A stretch of 64,000 nucleotides of DNA from Pseudomonadota bacterium (GCA_039028155.1 JBCCIS010000011.1:62001-126000), one strand, 5' to 3'; counted from the first letter of the stretch, positions 51,058 through 61,020 are shown. Numbers and translations: made by a program. The notes: generated by a model from the sequence alone, not told the origin.

Positions 51058-52656
51058 ATGGACAACACGAAACTCACGTGGATGGTTGGCGAGGTGAAGG
51101 CCGGTCGCATGGACCGGCGTACGTTTGTCGGCCACGCCGGCGCCTTAGGCGTCACGGCCGCAGCCGCCACGACCTTGTTGTCGCACCACGGTGTCGCGGC
51201 AGAACCGAAAGCGGGTGGCACCGTATCGGTCGCGACCGAATACGCGGGCTCGGAGGAGACCTTCGACCCGACCAAGATGACGAACTCCACCGACATCCAA
51301 CGTTCCTATCAGGTCTATGACCGAATCACGAACCTCGACCGTGACATGCAACTCGTACCAAACCTCGCCACAGAATGGGAGACCAACGCGGACGCCACGG
51401 AATGGACGTTCAAGCTGCGCAAAGGCGTCGAGTTTCACGACGGCAAGCCGTTCACCTCGGCCGACGTGATCTATTCGATTACCGAACACATCAAGGAAGG
51501 TTCGGAGTCACCGGCCAAGCCTTTGTTGGCGCCGATCGTCGATATGAAGGCGGATGGCGACCATGTGGTGAAGATCACGCTCAACTCGGGCGACGCTGAT
51601 TTCCCGGTCATGCTGGGCTACGACTACCACACGTCGATCGTTGCCGAGGGATGGGTCGACGGCGACCCGGTCAACGGGACGGGCACCTATCGCCTGGTCG
51701 AGTTCTCGCCGGGACAGGAATCGGTCACCGAGAAGTTCACCAACTACTGGAACGCCGATGCCGGTCACGTCGATAGCTTCATCACCATGGGCATTCCCGA
51801 TAACGTCGCGCGCTCGAACGCGCTCAGGACCGGCGATGTCGACATTATCCGCAACATCGAGCCTAAGGTCGCCAATCTGATGGAGCAGGACCCGGGCGTC
51901 GAAATCATCTCCTCGGCGTCTGGAGCGTGGTTCGCTTGGATCATGATGACGGACCGGGCGCCGACCGACGATGTCAACGTGCGCCTCGCGCTCAAGCATG
52001 CGGTCGATCGCCAGTACCTCGTCGACAACGTCCTCCTCGGTCACGGCCAGGTGGCAAACGATTTTCCGGTCAACCCCGGCCTGCCGACCTATTGTCGCGA
52101 TATCCCGCAGCACGACTTCGACCCCGATAAGGCGAAGTTCTATTGGGATAAGTCGGGCCTGTCCTCGATCGAACTCAATGTCTCGAACGCGGCCAACTCG
52201 AACGCAATCGATTGCAGTCTGGTCTTGCAGGAGCAGGCCAAACAGGCGGGCGTCACGATCGACATCAACCGCGTGCCAGACGACGGTTACTGGAGCCATA
52301 CCTGGATGCAGGTACCGCTCTGCGTGACCGGATGGAATTCGCGCCCGACCGCCGACTTGATCTTAACGATCGCACATCAGTGCGGGGGTTCGTGGAACGA
52401 GACCGGGTGGTGCAACGAACGGTTTGACGAACTGCTCGCCATGGGCCGCGTCGAAACCGATCCGGAGAGGCGCCTGGAGATCTATTGTGAGGCCTGCACG
52501 CTGCTGCATGACGACGGTGGTTCGTTCATTCCGTTTTTCACCAACGACATCAACGGTATCACCAAACGCATTCAGAACTTCCACGGCAGCCCGGCCAACC
52601 AGATGGGCGCCGGCTGGCCCTATCAGGAGACCTGGATCGACGACAGCCAAGCCTAA
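51058..52656 (+). CDS. Family 5 ABC transporter substrate-binding protein
   Basis: A 532-residue periplasmic binding protein of the SBP_bac_5 class. The signal region MDRRTFVGHAGALGVTAAA is a good Tat signal. The mature part shows LATEWETNADATEWTFKLRKGVEF and DGKPFTSADVIYSI, split family text. The start is the ATG before DNTKLTWM, preceded by AGGGCAGG. No permease or ATPase is adjacent; it converges with recG, overlapping by 4 bases at the stops. It is the second orphan family 5 binding protein in the window and differs from the one at 37 kb in signal type and sequence. Confidence 0.86.
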   Translation: MDNTKLTWMVGEVKAGRMDRRTFVGHAGALGVTAAAATTLLSHHGVAAEPKAGGTVSVATEYAGSEETFDPTKMTNSTDIQRSYQVYDRITNLDRDMQLVPNLATEWETNADATEWTFKLRKGVEFHDGKPFTSADVIYSITEHIKEGSESPAKPLLAPIVDMKADGDHVVKITLNSGDADFPVMLGYDYHTSIVAEGWVDGDPVNGTGTYRLVEFSPGQESVTEKFTNYWNADAGHVDSFITMGIPDNVARSNALRTGDVDIIRNIEPKVANLMEQDPGVEIISSASGAWFAWIMMTDRAPTDDVNVRLALKHAVDRQYLVDNVLLGHGQVANDFPVNPGLPTYCRDIPQHDFDPDKAKFYWDKSGLSSIELNVSNAANSNAIDCSLVLQEQAKQAGVTIDINRVPDDGYWSHTWMQVPLCVTGWNSRPTADLILTIAHQCGGSWNETGWCNERFDELLAMGRVETDPERRLEIYCEACTLLHDDGGSFIPFFTNDINGITKRIQNFHGSPANQMGAGWPYQETWIDDSQA

Positions 52657-54734
52657 CCGGATCGAAGCAAGCGCACGGCGGAGTCACGCTCGAACAGATA
52701 GAGCAGGACCCGCAGTGCCTTGCCGCGGTCGCTGGCAAGCTCCGGGTCGCGGTCCAGGATAAGACGCGCATCGTCGCGGGCCGCGGCCAGCAGCTCTGCC
52801 TGTTCGATCACGTCGGCCAGACGGAACTCGGGAAAACCGCTTTGCCGTGTCCCCAGCAGTTCGCCGGCGCCGCGCAGGCGCAGGTCCTCCTCGGCGATGA
52901 CAAAGCCGTCTTCAGTCTCGCGCAGAATGTTGATGCGCGCCTTTGCCGTTACCCCGAGCGGCGCGGCATAAAGCAGCAGGCAGGCCGACGCTTTGGTGCC
53001 GCGACCGACACGGCCCCGCAATTGATGTAGTTGGGCAAGGCCGAACCGTTCGGCGTGCTCAATCACCATGATGGTGGCGTTGGGCACGTCGACGCCGACC
53101 TCGATCACCGTGGTCGCGACCAGGACCTTGATCGCGCCGTCGACGAAACGCTCCATGACCGCGTCCTTCTCGGGACCTTTCATGCGGCCGTGCACGAGGC
53201 CGACCTTGTCGCCGAACAGCCGTTCCAGGGACGCATAGCGTTCTTCGGCGGCGGCCAGATCGCCGGTCTCGGACTCCTCGACCAGGGGGCAGATCCAGTA
53301 AACTTGGGCGCCGTCATCGATGACGCGGCGTACCCGTGTGATGACGTCATCAAGCCGCTCCAGCGGCATGGCGCGTGTCGCGATCGGCTGGCGGCCTGCC
53401 GGTTTCTCCGTCAGCCGCGACACATCGAGATCGCCGAACGCGGTCATTTGCAGGGTGCGCGGGATCGGCGTCGCGGTCATGACCAGCACGTGCACGCCGC
53501 GCCCCTTGCCGGTCAGCATAAGGCGCTGATGCACGCCGAACCGGTGCTGCTCGTCGATTACCGCGAGGCCGAGGTCACGGTACTCGACATCGTCCTGGAA
53601 CAGGGCGTGCGTGCCGATGGCGATCGATGCCGAGCCGTCGGCCAACGCCAAGAGTTTCTCGCTGCGTTTCTTGCCCTTGTCGCGACCGGTCAAGAGCACG
53701 GTCTTCAGGCCTAGGGGCGCGATCAAGGTGCCGATCGTCGCGGCGTGCTGGCGCGCCAGGATTTCGGTCGGCGCCAGCAGGACCGCCTGGCAACCGGCCT
53801 CGATCGCGATCAGCATGGCCATCAAGGCAACGACCGTCTTGCCGCTGCCGACATCGCCCTGCAGCAGACGAAGCATGCGTTCTTCGCTCGCCATGTCGGC
53901 GGCGATTTCGTTGAGCGACGTCTGTTGCGAGCCCGTCAGAGAAAACGGCAGCTTCGCCAGCGCCTTCTCACGCAGTTGGCCGTCGCCGTGAAGCGGCCGC
54001 CCGCGCGCCTTCTTTTGCGACGCCCGGACCAGCGCCAGCGCGAGCTGGTTGGCGAGAAGTTCATCGAAGGCGAGGCGGCGCCTACACAAGGCCTGCGGAT
54101 TCAGATCATGGCGGTCACGCGGATGGTGGGCCGCCAGCAAGGCTTCTTGCCAAGGCGGCCAGGCCTGTTTGGCCGCATAGGCCGGGTCCTGCCACTCTGG
54201 AAGCTCGGGCGCCATGTCGAGTGCGGCGCGCATGGCTTTGGCCAGCGTTTTTGGCGTCAGGCCCTCGGTCAACGGATAGACCGGCTCGACCCGGGCCAGT
54301 TCGGCAAACTCCTCCTCGGTCCCAATGTGGTCGGGATGCACCATCTGAAGACGGTCGCCATAACGCTCCAGCTTGCCGCTCACGATCCTTAGCTCACCGG
54401 TCGGCAGTGTTCGCTTCAGGTAGTCTTCCTTGGCGTGAAAGAAGACCAGCATGAGGGAACCCGTATCGTCGGTGCAGATGATGCGGTAGGGCTGGCGGCG
54501 GTTGCGCCGCGGCTGGTGCTCGCCGACCGTCAGCCGCAAGGTGACGATCTGGCCGGGCTCCGCGTCGCGGATATCCGGAGCGTGACGCCGGTCGACCATG
54601 CCGGTGGGCAGCAGCCACAGCAAGTCGACGACCCGTTCGCCCGCAACCCGCTCGACCAGCTTGGCAAGCCGGGGCCCAATGCCGGGCAGGCCGGTGACCG
54701 GCATGAAGACGGGAAACAGGATCTCCGGGCGCAT
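52653..54734 (-). CDS. recG: ATP-dependent DNA helicase RecG
   Basis: A 693-residue branch-migrating helicase that reverses stalled replication forks and processes Holliday junctions. The N-terminal wedge (OB-fold) domain occupies about residues 1-240. Helicase motifs: I GDVGSGKTVVALMAM, II VIDEQHRFGVHQR, III VMTATPIPRTL, V VEVGVDVPNA and VI QLRGRVGRG. The start ATG lies in the divergent gap with sdhE, with the structured element between them. mfd, a related translocase, follows sdhE; the recG-sdhE-mfd neighbourhood is common in alphaproteobacteria. Confidence 0.96.
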   Translation of the reverse strand: MRPEILFPVFMPVTGLPGIGPRLAKLVERVAGERVVDLLWLLPTGMVDRRHAPDIRDAEPGQIVTLRLTVGEHQPRRNRRQPYRIICTDDTGSLMLVFFHAKEDYLKRTLPTGELRIVSGKLERYGDRLQMVHPDHIGTEEEFAELARVEPVYPLTEGLTPKTLAKAMRAALDMAPELPEWQDPAYAAKQAWPPWQEALLAAHHPRDRHDLNPQALCRRRLAFDELLANQLALALVRASQKKARGRPLHGDGQLREKALAKLPFSLTGSQQTSLNEIAADMASEERMLRLLQGDVGSGKTVVALMAMLIAIEAGCQAVLLAPTEILARQHAATIGTLIAPLGLKTVLLTGRDKGKKRSEKLLALADGSASIAIGTHALFQDDVEYRDLGLAVIDEQHRFGVHQRLMLTGKGRGVHVLVMTATPIPRTLQMTAFGDLDVSRLTEKPAGRQPIATRAMPLERLDDVITRVRRVIDDGAQVYWICPLVEESETGDLAAAEERYASLERLFGDKVGLVHGRMKGPEKDAVMERFVDGAIKVLVATTVIEVGVDVPNATIMVIEHAERFGLAQLHQLRGRVGRGTKASACLLLYAAPLGVTAKARINILRETEDGFVIAEEDLRLRGAGELLGTRQSGFPEFRLADVIEQAELLAAARDDARLILDRDPELASDRGKALRVLLYLFERDSAVRLLRSG

Positions 54735-54770
54735 GCCGCCAGTCTAATGCGTTACGCAGAATCGGTACCA

Positions 54771-54866
54771 GCCCGCTCCCCCGCCACCGGGGCAAAACGC
54801 CGAGAGGCGTTTTCGCCGAGACCACCCCGAGGATACTGCCATGGGTGGTCGGGTGGGGGAGCGGGC
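54771..54866. repeat. Nested palindromic element folding as a three-way junction
   Basis: An outer stem joins 54771-54785 to 54852-54866 (15 bp with one G-T pair; the outermost 12 are perfect). Within it lie two perfect hairpins: AAAACGCC-GAGA-GGCGTTTT at 54794-54813, and GACCACCC (54820-54827) with GGGTGGTC (54843-54850). The element fills much of the 222-base divergent gap between recG and sdhE. It could be a dispersed palindromic repeat or an RNA. No coding frame or promoter explains it. Confidence 0.65.
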
Positions 54867-54956
54867 CGGCGATGCAGCTAAGAAAGCAACAGGCAACGCC
54901 GGGTGACATCCGGCGAACGACGCGATAGATGGACAGCCATCAACAGGACCTTAGCA

Positions 54957-55232
54957 ATGGCCGAAGCTGATCAGACCGACCTCGACCCGCGCCGCAAGCG
55001 GCTGCGCTACCGCGCATGGCATCGCGGCATCCTGGAGATGGATCTGCTTCTGGGCAGCTTTGCCGATGAGCACCTAAGAGACTTCGACGACGACCAGCTC
55101 CATCGCTTCGAACTATTGCTGAACCAACCGGATCCGGAGATCTACGCATGGTATTGCCGGCGCCGACCAGCCCCGGAACACCAGGCTAACGACGTTGTCG
55201 ACCTCTTCTTAGAGTTTAAATTATCGACGTAA
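54957..55232 (+). CDS. sdhE: FAD assembly factor SdhE (succinate dehydrogenase)
   Basis: A 91-residue helical protein that helps insert FAD covalently into the flavoprotein subunit of succinate dehydrogenase. The RGxxE motif appears in WHRGILEMDLLLG; the following helix FADEHLRDFDDDQLHRFELLL and the C-terminal DPEIYAWY match the family. The start is the ATG at 54957 with AGGA 8 bases upstream, preferred to a longer frame beginning at 54903. mfd begins immediately after its stop codon, giving a two-gene transcript. Confidence 0.9.
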   Translation: MAEADQTDLDPRRKRLRYRAWHRGILEMDLLLGSFADEHLRDFDDDQLHRFELLLNQPDPEIYAWYCRRRPAPEHQANDVVDLFLEFKLST

Positions 55233-55233
55233 C

Positions 55234-58200
55234 ATGATCGAAAACATAGTAAATCGCCTGGACAAGACACGTTCCACCATCATCTGTGGCGCGCCGGAAG
55301 GGCTCGACGCCCTGCTGCTGGGCGATATCAGCCGCCAGGCAGCGGGCCGCGACATCGTGGTGGTCGCGCGCGATGCGGAGCGCGCCGCGAGCCTGGCGGA
55401 TACGCTGGCGTTCTTTGTGCCTGAGGCGGAGGTCCTGGCGTTCCCCGCCTGGGACTGTCTGCCCTATGACCGCGTTTCACCCAATCCGACCGTCTCCGGC
55501 GAACGGGTCGCCGCCTTGGCGGCCCTGGCCGACGGTGAGGCGCGCGCGCAGATCGTGATCACGACAGCCGGCGGATTTCTGCAGCGTGTGCCGCCGCGTG
55601 AGGTGCTGCGCGGCGCCAAGCTGGCCATCACCATGGGCGAGGAGCTTGACCGCGACGCGCTCCAGGCGCTGCTTGCGCGCGGCGGCTACAGCCGAACCGG
55701 TACGGTCATGGAGCCCGGCGACTATGCGCTGCGCGGCGATATCGTCGATATCTTTCCGACTGGAGAGGCACAACCGGTCAGGATCGATCTGTTCGGTGAC
55801 GAGGTGGAGGCGCTACGCCGCTTCGATCCGATGAACCAGCGCTCGACCGGACGCCTCAAGACAATATCGCTGCGCCCGGCGAGCGAGGTCTTGCTGGACG
55901 AGGCGACAATCGCCCGCTTCCGCCGCGGTTACCACGAGCTCTTCGGCATCGCCGCCGGAAACGATCCACTGTTCGAGGCGGTCATGGCCGGCAGTCGTTA
56001 CGCCGGTATGGAGCACTGGCTGCCGCTCTACTATGAGCGCCTGGAAACGCTCGCCGACTATCTGGATAGTCCCATCGTCGTGCTGGACCACCGCATCATC
56101 GAGGCGCGCGATGCACGTCTGGAGGTGATCCGCGATCACTTCAGCCATCGGGTCGGCGAAGCGGACGCCAAACCAGCCGGCGACGAGGCACCGCCCTATA
56201 AACCCGTGCCGCCAGAGCGGCTCTACCTGAACGAACTGGCCTGGGACAACGCGCTGGCCGATGCCGAGGTCATCGCCATGTCGCCATTCAGCGAGGCGCC
56301 GTCCGGCGACGCGGTGATCATCGACGCCGCCGGGCGACGGGCTCACGACTTCAGCGCCGAGCGCCAGCGCACCGACGTCAACCTGTTCGACGAGGTCGCC
56401 AGCCACGTGCAGCACGAACAGGAAGGAGGCCGCCGCGTGATTGTCGCCGGCGCGACCGTCGCCAGCCGCAATCGTCTGACCAAGCTGCTGCTGGATCACG
56501 GTGTACCGGCGATCGAAGACATCGCAAACTGGCAGGGCGCCGAAGGCCTCGCCAGCAATACTGCCGTGGCGGCCGTTTTGAGCCTGGATCACGGTTTCGA
56601 AGCGCCGGGCCTTTTGGTGCTGACCGAACAGGACATCGTCGGCGACCGCATTGGCCGCCCGGCGCGCAAGCGCACCAGAAGCGACGCCGAACGGTTCCTG
56701 ACAGAGGCGTCGCAGATCGGCGAGGGCGATTATGTCGTTCACGTCGATCACGGCATCGGCCGGTTCGACGGGCTGCAGACACTGACCCGCGGCGAGGCGC
56801 CGCACGATTGCCTGCGCATCGTCTATGACGGCGACGACAAACTCTTCGTACCCGTCGAGAACATCGACGTGCTGTCACGCTACGGTTCCCACGACACGAT
56901 CGTACAGCTCGACCGCCTGGGCAGCGCGAGTTGGCAATCCAGGCGCGCCAAGCTCAAAGAGCGCATTCAGGCGATTGCCGGCGAATTGCTGAAGGTCGCA
57001 GCCGAACGAAAACTGCAGTCCGGCCCGCGCATGACCGCGCCACAGGGGCTCTATGACGAGTTCTGCGCACGCTTTCCCTTCCACGAAACCGAGGATCAGG
57101 AACGCGCGATCGGCGACGTCGCGGTCGACCTGGCCGCGGGACGGGCGATGGACCGCCTGGTCTGCGGCGATGTCGGCTTCGGCAAGACGGAGGTGGCGTT
57201 GAGGGCCGCGTTCCTGGCCGTCATGGCGGGTTATCAGGTCGCCGTCGTGGTGCCGACCACGCTTCTGGCGCGCCAGCACCACGCGACCTTTGTCGAGCGG
57301 TTTCGCGGCCTGCCGGTCAAGATCGCGCAGCTCTCGCGTTTTGTCGGCACCAAGGACGTCAAGGCCGCCAAGCAGGGCCTGTTCGATGGCACAATTGATA
57401 TCGCGATCGGCACCCACGCGCTTCTCGCCAAGGACGTCACCATCAAAAATCTGGGCCTCTTGATCGTCGATGAGGAGCAGCACTTCGGCGTCAAACACAA
57501 GGAACGCCTGAAGCAGATGAAGGCGAACGTCCACGTGCTGACCCTGACCGCGACGCCGATCCCCCGAACCCTTCAGATGTCGCTGACCGGCGTTAAGGAC
57601 CTGAGCCTGATCGCCACGGCCCCGGTCGATCGCCTGGCGGTCAGGACTTTCGTGACGCCCTTCGATTCGGTCACCGTGCGCGAGGCGATCCGGCGCGAAC
57701 AGCTGCGCGGCGGGCAGACCTTCTTCGTCTGCCCGCGCATTTCCGATCTGGAAAAGGTCCGAAAGCGCCTCGAGGAGCTGGTGCCCGAGGCGCGCTTTGC
57801 CATCGCCCACGGACGCATGGCGAGCGGCGATCTCGAACACGTCATGGGCGCCTTCTACGACGCCGAGATCGATGTCTTGATTTCAACGACGATTATCGAA
57901 TCCGGCCTCGATATCCCGAACGTCAACACCATGATCGTCTACCGCTCCGACATGTTCGGTCTCGCCCAGCTCTATCAGCTCAGGGGGCGCATCGGTCGGG
58001 CCAAGGCGCGCGCCTATGCCTACCTGACCTTGCCGCCCGGCAAGAAACTGAACCGCACGGCCGAACGCCGACTGGAGGTGATGCAGCGCCTGGACAGCCT
58101 GGGCGCCGGTTTCAGTCTGGCGAGCCACGACCTGGACATTCGTGGCGCCGGCAACCTTTTGGGCACTGAACAGTCCGGGCACATCAAGGAGGTCGGTATC

Positions 58201-58761
58201 GAGCTCTACCAGCAGATGCTGGAGGAGGCGGTGCACGCGGCCAAGGCGGCCCAGGAAGGCCGCGCCGAGACCACGGCGGATACCTGGTCGCCTGAAATCA
58301 ACATCGGCACCGCCGTCCTGATCCCCGACGATTACGTGCGCGACCTCGACGTCCGGCTCGGTCTTTACCGGCGGATTGCCGCGCTGGAAAGCCAGGAAGA
58401 GATCGACGATCTGGCCGAGGAACTCACCGATCGCTTCGGCGAGTTGCCCAAGGAGGTCCAGAACCTCCTGGACATCGTCGCGATCAAGGGCCTGTGCCGC
58501 ATGGCCGGCATCGCCAAGGTGGATTCCGGCCCGCGCGGCGCCAGCGTCGCCTTCCATGGCGAACAGTTCGCCAATCCTGCCGGCTTGGTCGATTTCATCG
58601 CCGAGCAGGCCGGCATGGTCAAACTGCGCCCCGACCACCGTCTCGTCGCGACCAGGGTGTGGGAAGATGTCGATCAGCGCCTGACCGGAACCCGCACGCT
58701 GATCGAGCGGCTGGCGGCTATTGCACGCGCAGGCGAACCGGCCGTGAACGCGGCACAATAG
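55234..58761 (+). CDS. mfd: Transcription-repair coupling factor
   Basis: The 1175-residue translocase that removes RNA polymerase stalled at DNA lesions and recruits UvrA. The N-terminal UvrB-like region (about 1-350) contains FPAWDCLPYDRVSPNP. The RNA polymerase interaction domain has VVHVDHGIGRFDGL and LFVPVENIDVLSRY. The RecG-like motor follows, with GDVGFGKTEVALRAAF, VDEEQHFGVKHKERL, TATPIPRTLQMS, IESGLDIPN and QLRGRIGRAK. The C-terminal TRCF domain ends at residue 1175. It starts 1 base after the sdhE stop. All domains are complete. Confidence 0.97.
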   Translation: MIENIVNRLDKTRSTIICGAPEGLDALLLGDISRQAAGRDIVVVARDAERAASLADTLAFFVPEAEVLAFPAWDCLPYDRVSPNPTVSGERVAALAALADGEARAQIVITTAGGFLQRVPPREVLRGAKLAITMGEELDRDALQALLARGGYSRTGTVMEPGDYALRGDIVDIFPTGEAQPVRIDLFGDEVEALRRFDPMNQRSTGRLKTISLRPASEVLLDEATIARFRRGYHELFGIAAGNDPLFEAVMAGSRYAGMEHWLPLYYERLETLADYLDSPIVVLDHRIIEARDARLEVIRDHFSHRVGEADAKPAGDEAPPYKPVPPERLYLNELAWDNALADAEVIAMSPFSEAPSGDAVIIDAAGRRAHDFSAERQRTDVNLFDEVASHVQHEQEGGRRVIVAGATVASRNRLTKLLLDHGVPAIEDIANWQGAEGLASNTAVAAVLSLDHGFEAPGLLVLTEQDIVGDRIGRPARKRTRSDAERFLTEASQIGEGDYVVHVDHGIGRFDGLQTLTRGEAPHDCLRIVYDGDDKLFVPVENIDVLSRYGSHDTIVQLDRLGSASWQSRRAKLKERIQAIAGELLKVAAERKLQSGPRMTAPQGLYDEFCARFPFHETEDQERAIGDVAVDLAAGRAMDRLVCGDVGFGKTEVALRAAFLAVMAGYQVAVVVPTTLLARQHHATFVERFRGLPVKIAQLSRFVGTKDVKAAKQGLFDGTIDIAIGTHALLAKDVTIKNLGLLIVDEEQHFGVKHKERLKQMKANVHVLTLTATPIPRTLQMSLTGVKDLSLIATAPVDRLAVRTFVTPFDSVTVREAIRREQLRGGQTFFVCPRISDLEKVRKRLEELVPEARFAIAHGRMASGDLEHVMGAFYDAEIDVLISTTIIESGLDIPNVNTMIVYRSDMFGLAQLYQLRGRIGRAKARAYAYLTLPPGKKLNRTAERRLEVMQRLDSLGAGFSLASHDLDIRGAGNLLGTEQSGHIKEVGIELYQQMLEEAVHAAKAAQEGRAETTADTWSPEINIGTAVLIPDDYVRDLDVRLGLYRRIAALESQEEIDDLAEELTDRFGELPKEVQNLLDIVAIKGLCRMAGIAKVDSGPRGASVAFHGEQFANPAGLVDFIAEQAGMVKLRPDHRLVATRVWEDVDQRLTGTRTLIERLAAIARAGEPAVNAAQ

Positions 58762-58777
58762 GTGAGATGAGGGGGGA

Positions 58778-59416
58778 CTATTCGGCGGCGGTTAGTGTCG
58801 CCGTCTCGATCATGCGTTTGAAGACGTCCGGTGACTGCGCGCCGGAGACCGCATAGCGGCCATCCAGAATGAAGCAAGGCACGCCGCTGATGCCGATATG
58901 CTGCGCCAGGTTGTGATCGGCGAGAACCGCGTCGCGTTCCTCATCGCTTTCCAGGAAAGCGGCGACAGCATTGCCATCAAGACCGACCTGTTCCGCCGCA
59001 TCCCGCAACACATCGGGGTCGCCGATATCCTCGCCCTTCAGGAAGTAACGCTCGAACAGATCGGTGACGATGTCGTTCTGAACACCCTTGTCGTCGGCGA
59101 AGCGGATCAGGCGATGGGCGTTGAGCGTGCTGGGTGTGCGGGCAATATCGCCGAAGGCAAATAGGATGCCTTCCTCGAAACCGGTTTGGGCGATCACGTC
59201 GTAAAGCTCCGCGGCGCGTTGGCCACTGCCGAACTTGCGCGCCAGATACGCGTTGCGTTCCATGCCGTCAGGCGGCATTTCCGGGTTCAGCATGAAGGCG
59301 CGCCAGCGCACATGGGGCCGCTCGCTCGCCGGCAGGTCGATGAAGGCACGCTCCATCCGGCGCTTTCCGATGAAACACCAGGGACAGATCGGATCGGAGA
59401 AGACGTCGATAATCAT
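58778..59416 (-). CDS. DsbA-family oxidoreductase, FrnE-like
   Basis: A 212-residue thioredoxin-fold protein without a signal peptide, so cytoplasmic. The active-site motif is DPICPWCFIGKRRM at residues 8-21, with Cys11 and Cys14. The region GVPCFILDGRYAVSGAQSPD carries the cis-proline and a third cysteine typical of FrnE-type disulfide isomerases. It converges with mfd at the stop (16-base gap). The role is cytosolic disulfide handling or, less likely, an isomerase of the HCCA type. Confidence 0.85.
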   Translation of the reverse strand: MIIDVFSDPICPWCFIGKRRMERAFIDLPASERPHVRWRAFMLNPEMPPDGMERNAYLARKFGSGQRAAELYDVIAQTGFEEGILFAFGDIARTPSTLNAHRLIRFADDKGVQNDIVTDLFERYFLKGEDIGDPDVLRDAAEQVGLDGNAVAAFLESDEERDAVLADHNLAQHIGISGVPCFILDGRYAVSGAQSPDVFKRMIETATLTAAE

Positions 59417-59521
59417 GACGCAGACGATAGTTCGTGGCCGCCGGGATTACACATGATGTGTTCGTGATGTTTGGATTAGGTTAGAACCGCTCATCCACCA
59501 TGCCCTCGGGGACCCTGTTTG

Positions 59522-60193
59522 ATGCTCAAGATCATACGCCAGATCATCTCACCGGAGGAAGTCGCGGCGGTCCGCGACGCGGCGAAGGCCGGTGAATTCG
59601 TTGACGGCATGAATTCCGCCGGTTTTCTGGTCGCCGATCGCAAGATGAACGAAGAACTGGCTGTTGGCGCGCAGGGCCGCGAACAACTGGTCCGCATGCT
59701 TCTGGCCAGGCTGTGGCAGAACAAGACCTTGCAGGTCCTGGCCAGACCGCGGCGCATCATGCCGCCGATCATGAGCCGCTATCGCCCGGGCATGCACTAC
59801 GGCGATCACATGGACAACGCCATCATGGGCGGCGCCCAGCCGTTTCGTGTCGATTGCTCGATCACGATCTTCCTTGAGGACCCCGACAGTTACGAAGGCG
59901 GCGAACTGATTATCGATACCGCGCCAGGCACCCAGCGCATCAAGCTACCGCCGGGCGACGCCATTCTTTACCCGACCCACTTTATCCACCGCGTCGACGA
60001 GGTTACGCAGGGTGAGCGGCTTGCCGTCGTCACCTGGATCGAGAGTACCGTACGCGACCCCGCGCGCCGTCAGATCCTGTTTGAACTGGCGGCGGTCGCC
60101 GAAGACTTGCATCAGCGCGCCCCTGAGTCCGACGCCTTCATGACACTCGAGAAGGCGCGCTTCAACCTGCTCAGGATGTGGGCGGACACCTGA
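59522..60193 (+). CDS. PKHD-type Fe(II)/2-oxoglutarate hydroxylase, PiuC-like
   Basis: A 223-residue dioxygenase of the PKHD/PiuC type. The iron motif is YGDHMDNAIMG (His and Asp) and the distal His is in THFIHRVDEVTQGERLAVVTW, with the Arg after it binding 2-oxoglutarate. LPPGDAILYP precedes it. PiuC-like genes in Pseudomonas sit with iron-uptake receptors, which are absent here. The ATG at 59522 is chosen over the in-frame TTG immediately before it. The gene is convergent with the SDR gene, 9 bases apart at the stops. Confidence 0.88.
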   Translation: MLKIIRQIISPEEVAAVRDAAKAGEFVDGMNSAGFLVADRKMNEELAVGAQGREQLVRMLLARLWQNKTLQVLARPRRIMPPIMSRYRPGMHYGDHMDNAIMGGAQPFRVDCSITIFLEDPDSYEGGELIIDTAPGTQRIKLPPGDAILYPTHFIHRVDEVTQGERLAVVTWIESTVRDPARRQILFELAAVAEDLHQRAPESDAFMTLEKARFNLLRMWADT

Positions 60194-60202
60194 AGCGCGC
60201 GG

Positions 60203-60964
60203 TCACGGCTGGGACGCCCGGGCGGTCAGACCGCCGTCGCAGACCATCAACTGACCTGTGGTGAAGGCGCTTTCGTCACTCGCCAGCCATAAGGCAAGGC
60301 TGGCGATATCGTCGGGACGACCGATTCGCCCAATCGGCTGGTTCGCATCCAGCAACTTCGCCGCTTCCTCAGGATTGGGGACGCTGGCGAGGTAGGCGTC
60401 CATCATCTCGGTCTTGATCCAGCCCGGGCAGATGACATTACAGCGGACACCCTGGCCGCCGTGATCGACCGCGATGGCTCGCGACAACGCATGAACGGCA
60501 CCCTTGGTGGCGCAATAGGCCGCGAGCCCCGGATCGGCGATGAAGCCGTCATAAGAGCCGATGTTGATGATCGATCCGGTCCCCGCCTTTGTCATCTGCG
60601 CCAGGGCAGCCCGGCAGAAATTGAAAACGCTCTTCACGTTGACGTCGAAGATTCGGTCCCACTCATCCTCGGTGGTGTCGGGTAGGGCCTTTTCGACCTG
60701 AATGGCGGCATTGTTCACCAGAATGTCGACCCTGCCAGTGCGCTCAAGTGCGGCGCCGACAACGGCGTTCGCATGGTCGGGCTTCGCGACATCACCGGGC
60801 AAGAAGTGCGCCGCCGCCCCGTCGATGAACGGCTGGTCAGGTGCGCTGCGCGCCGTCACCACGACGGTAGCGCCTTCGCTTAAAAAGCGATCGACAATGC
60901 CGCGCCCGATGCCCTTGGTGCCGCCGGTCACGACCGCCGTTTTGCCATCCAATCTGCCTGTCAT
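60203..60964 (-). CDS. Short-chain dehydrogenase/reductase
   Basis: A 253-residue SDR. The cofactor motif is AVVTGGTKGIGRGIVDRF; NNAAIQ takes the NNAG place; the catalytic Ser is in IINIGSYDGFIA and the YxxxK pair is YCATKGAVHA. The C-terminal FTTGQLMVCDGGLTA is usual. The start is the ATG before TGRLDGKT with AAGGG about 8 bases upstream. The palindrome at 61001-61020 lies 37-56 bases ahead of the start and probably controls it. The substrate is unknown. Confidence 0.87.
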   Translation of the reverse strand: MTGRLDGKTAVVTGGTKGIGRGIVDRFLSEGATVVVTARSAPDQPFIDGAAAHFLPGDVAKPDHANAVVGAALERTGRVDILVNNAAIQVEKALPDTTEDEWDRIFDVNVKSVFNFCRAALAQMTKAGTGSIINIGSYDGFIADPGLAAYCATKGAVHALSRAIAVDHGGQGVRCNVICPGWIKTEMMDAYLASVPNPEEAAKLLDANQPIGRIGRPDDIASLALWLASDESAFTTGQLMVCDGGLTARASQP

Positions 60965-61000
60965 CTCACATGCCCTTCCGCCCGTCTGCCATGCTGTTTT

Positions 61001-61020
61001 AATTGAATGATCGTTCAATT
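61001..61020. promoter_or_regulatory. TetR-type operator palindrome
   Basis: AATTGAA and TTCAATT, seven-base arms in a 20-base element with centre TGATCG, give a near-perfect palindrome of the size and TGAA-N-TTCA layout bound by many TetR regulators. It sits in the 168-base divergent gap between the SDR gene (60964, minus) and cysD (61133, plus). No TetR gene adjoins it. Confidence 0.6.
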
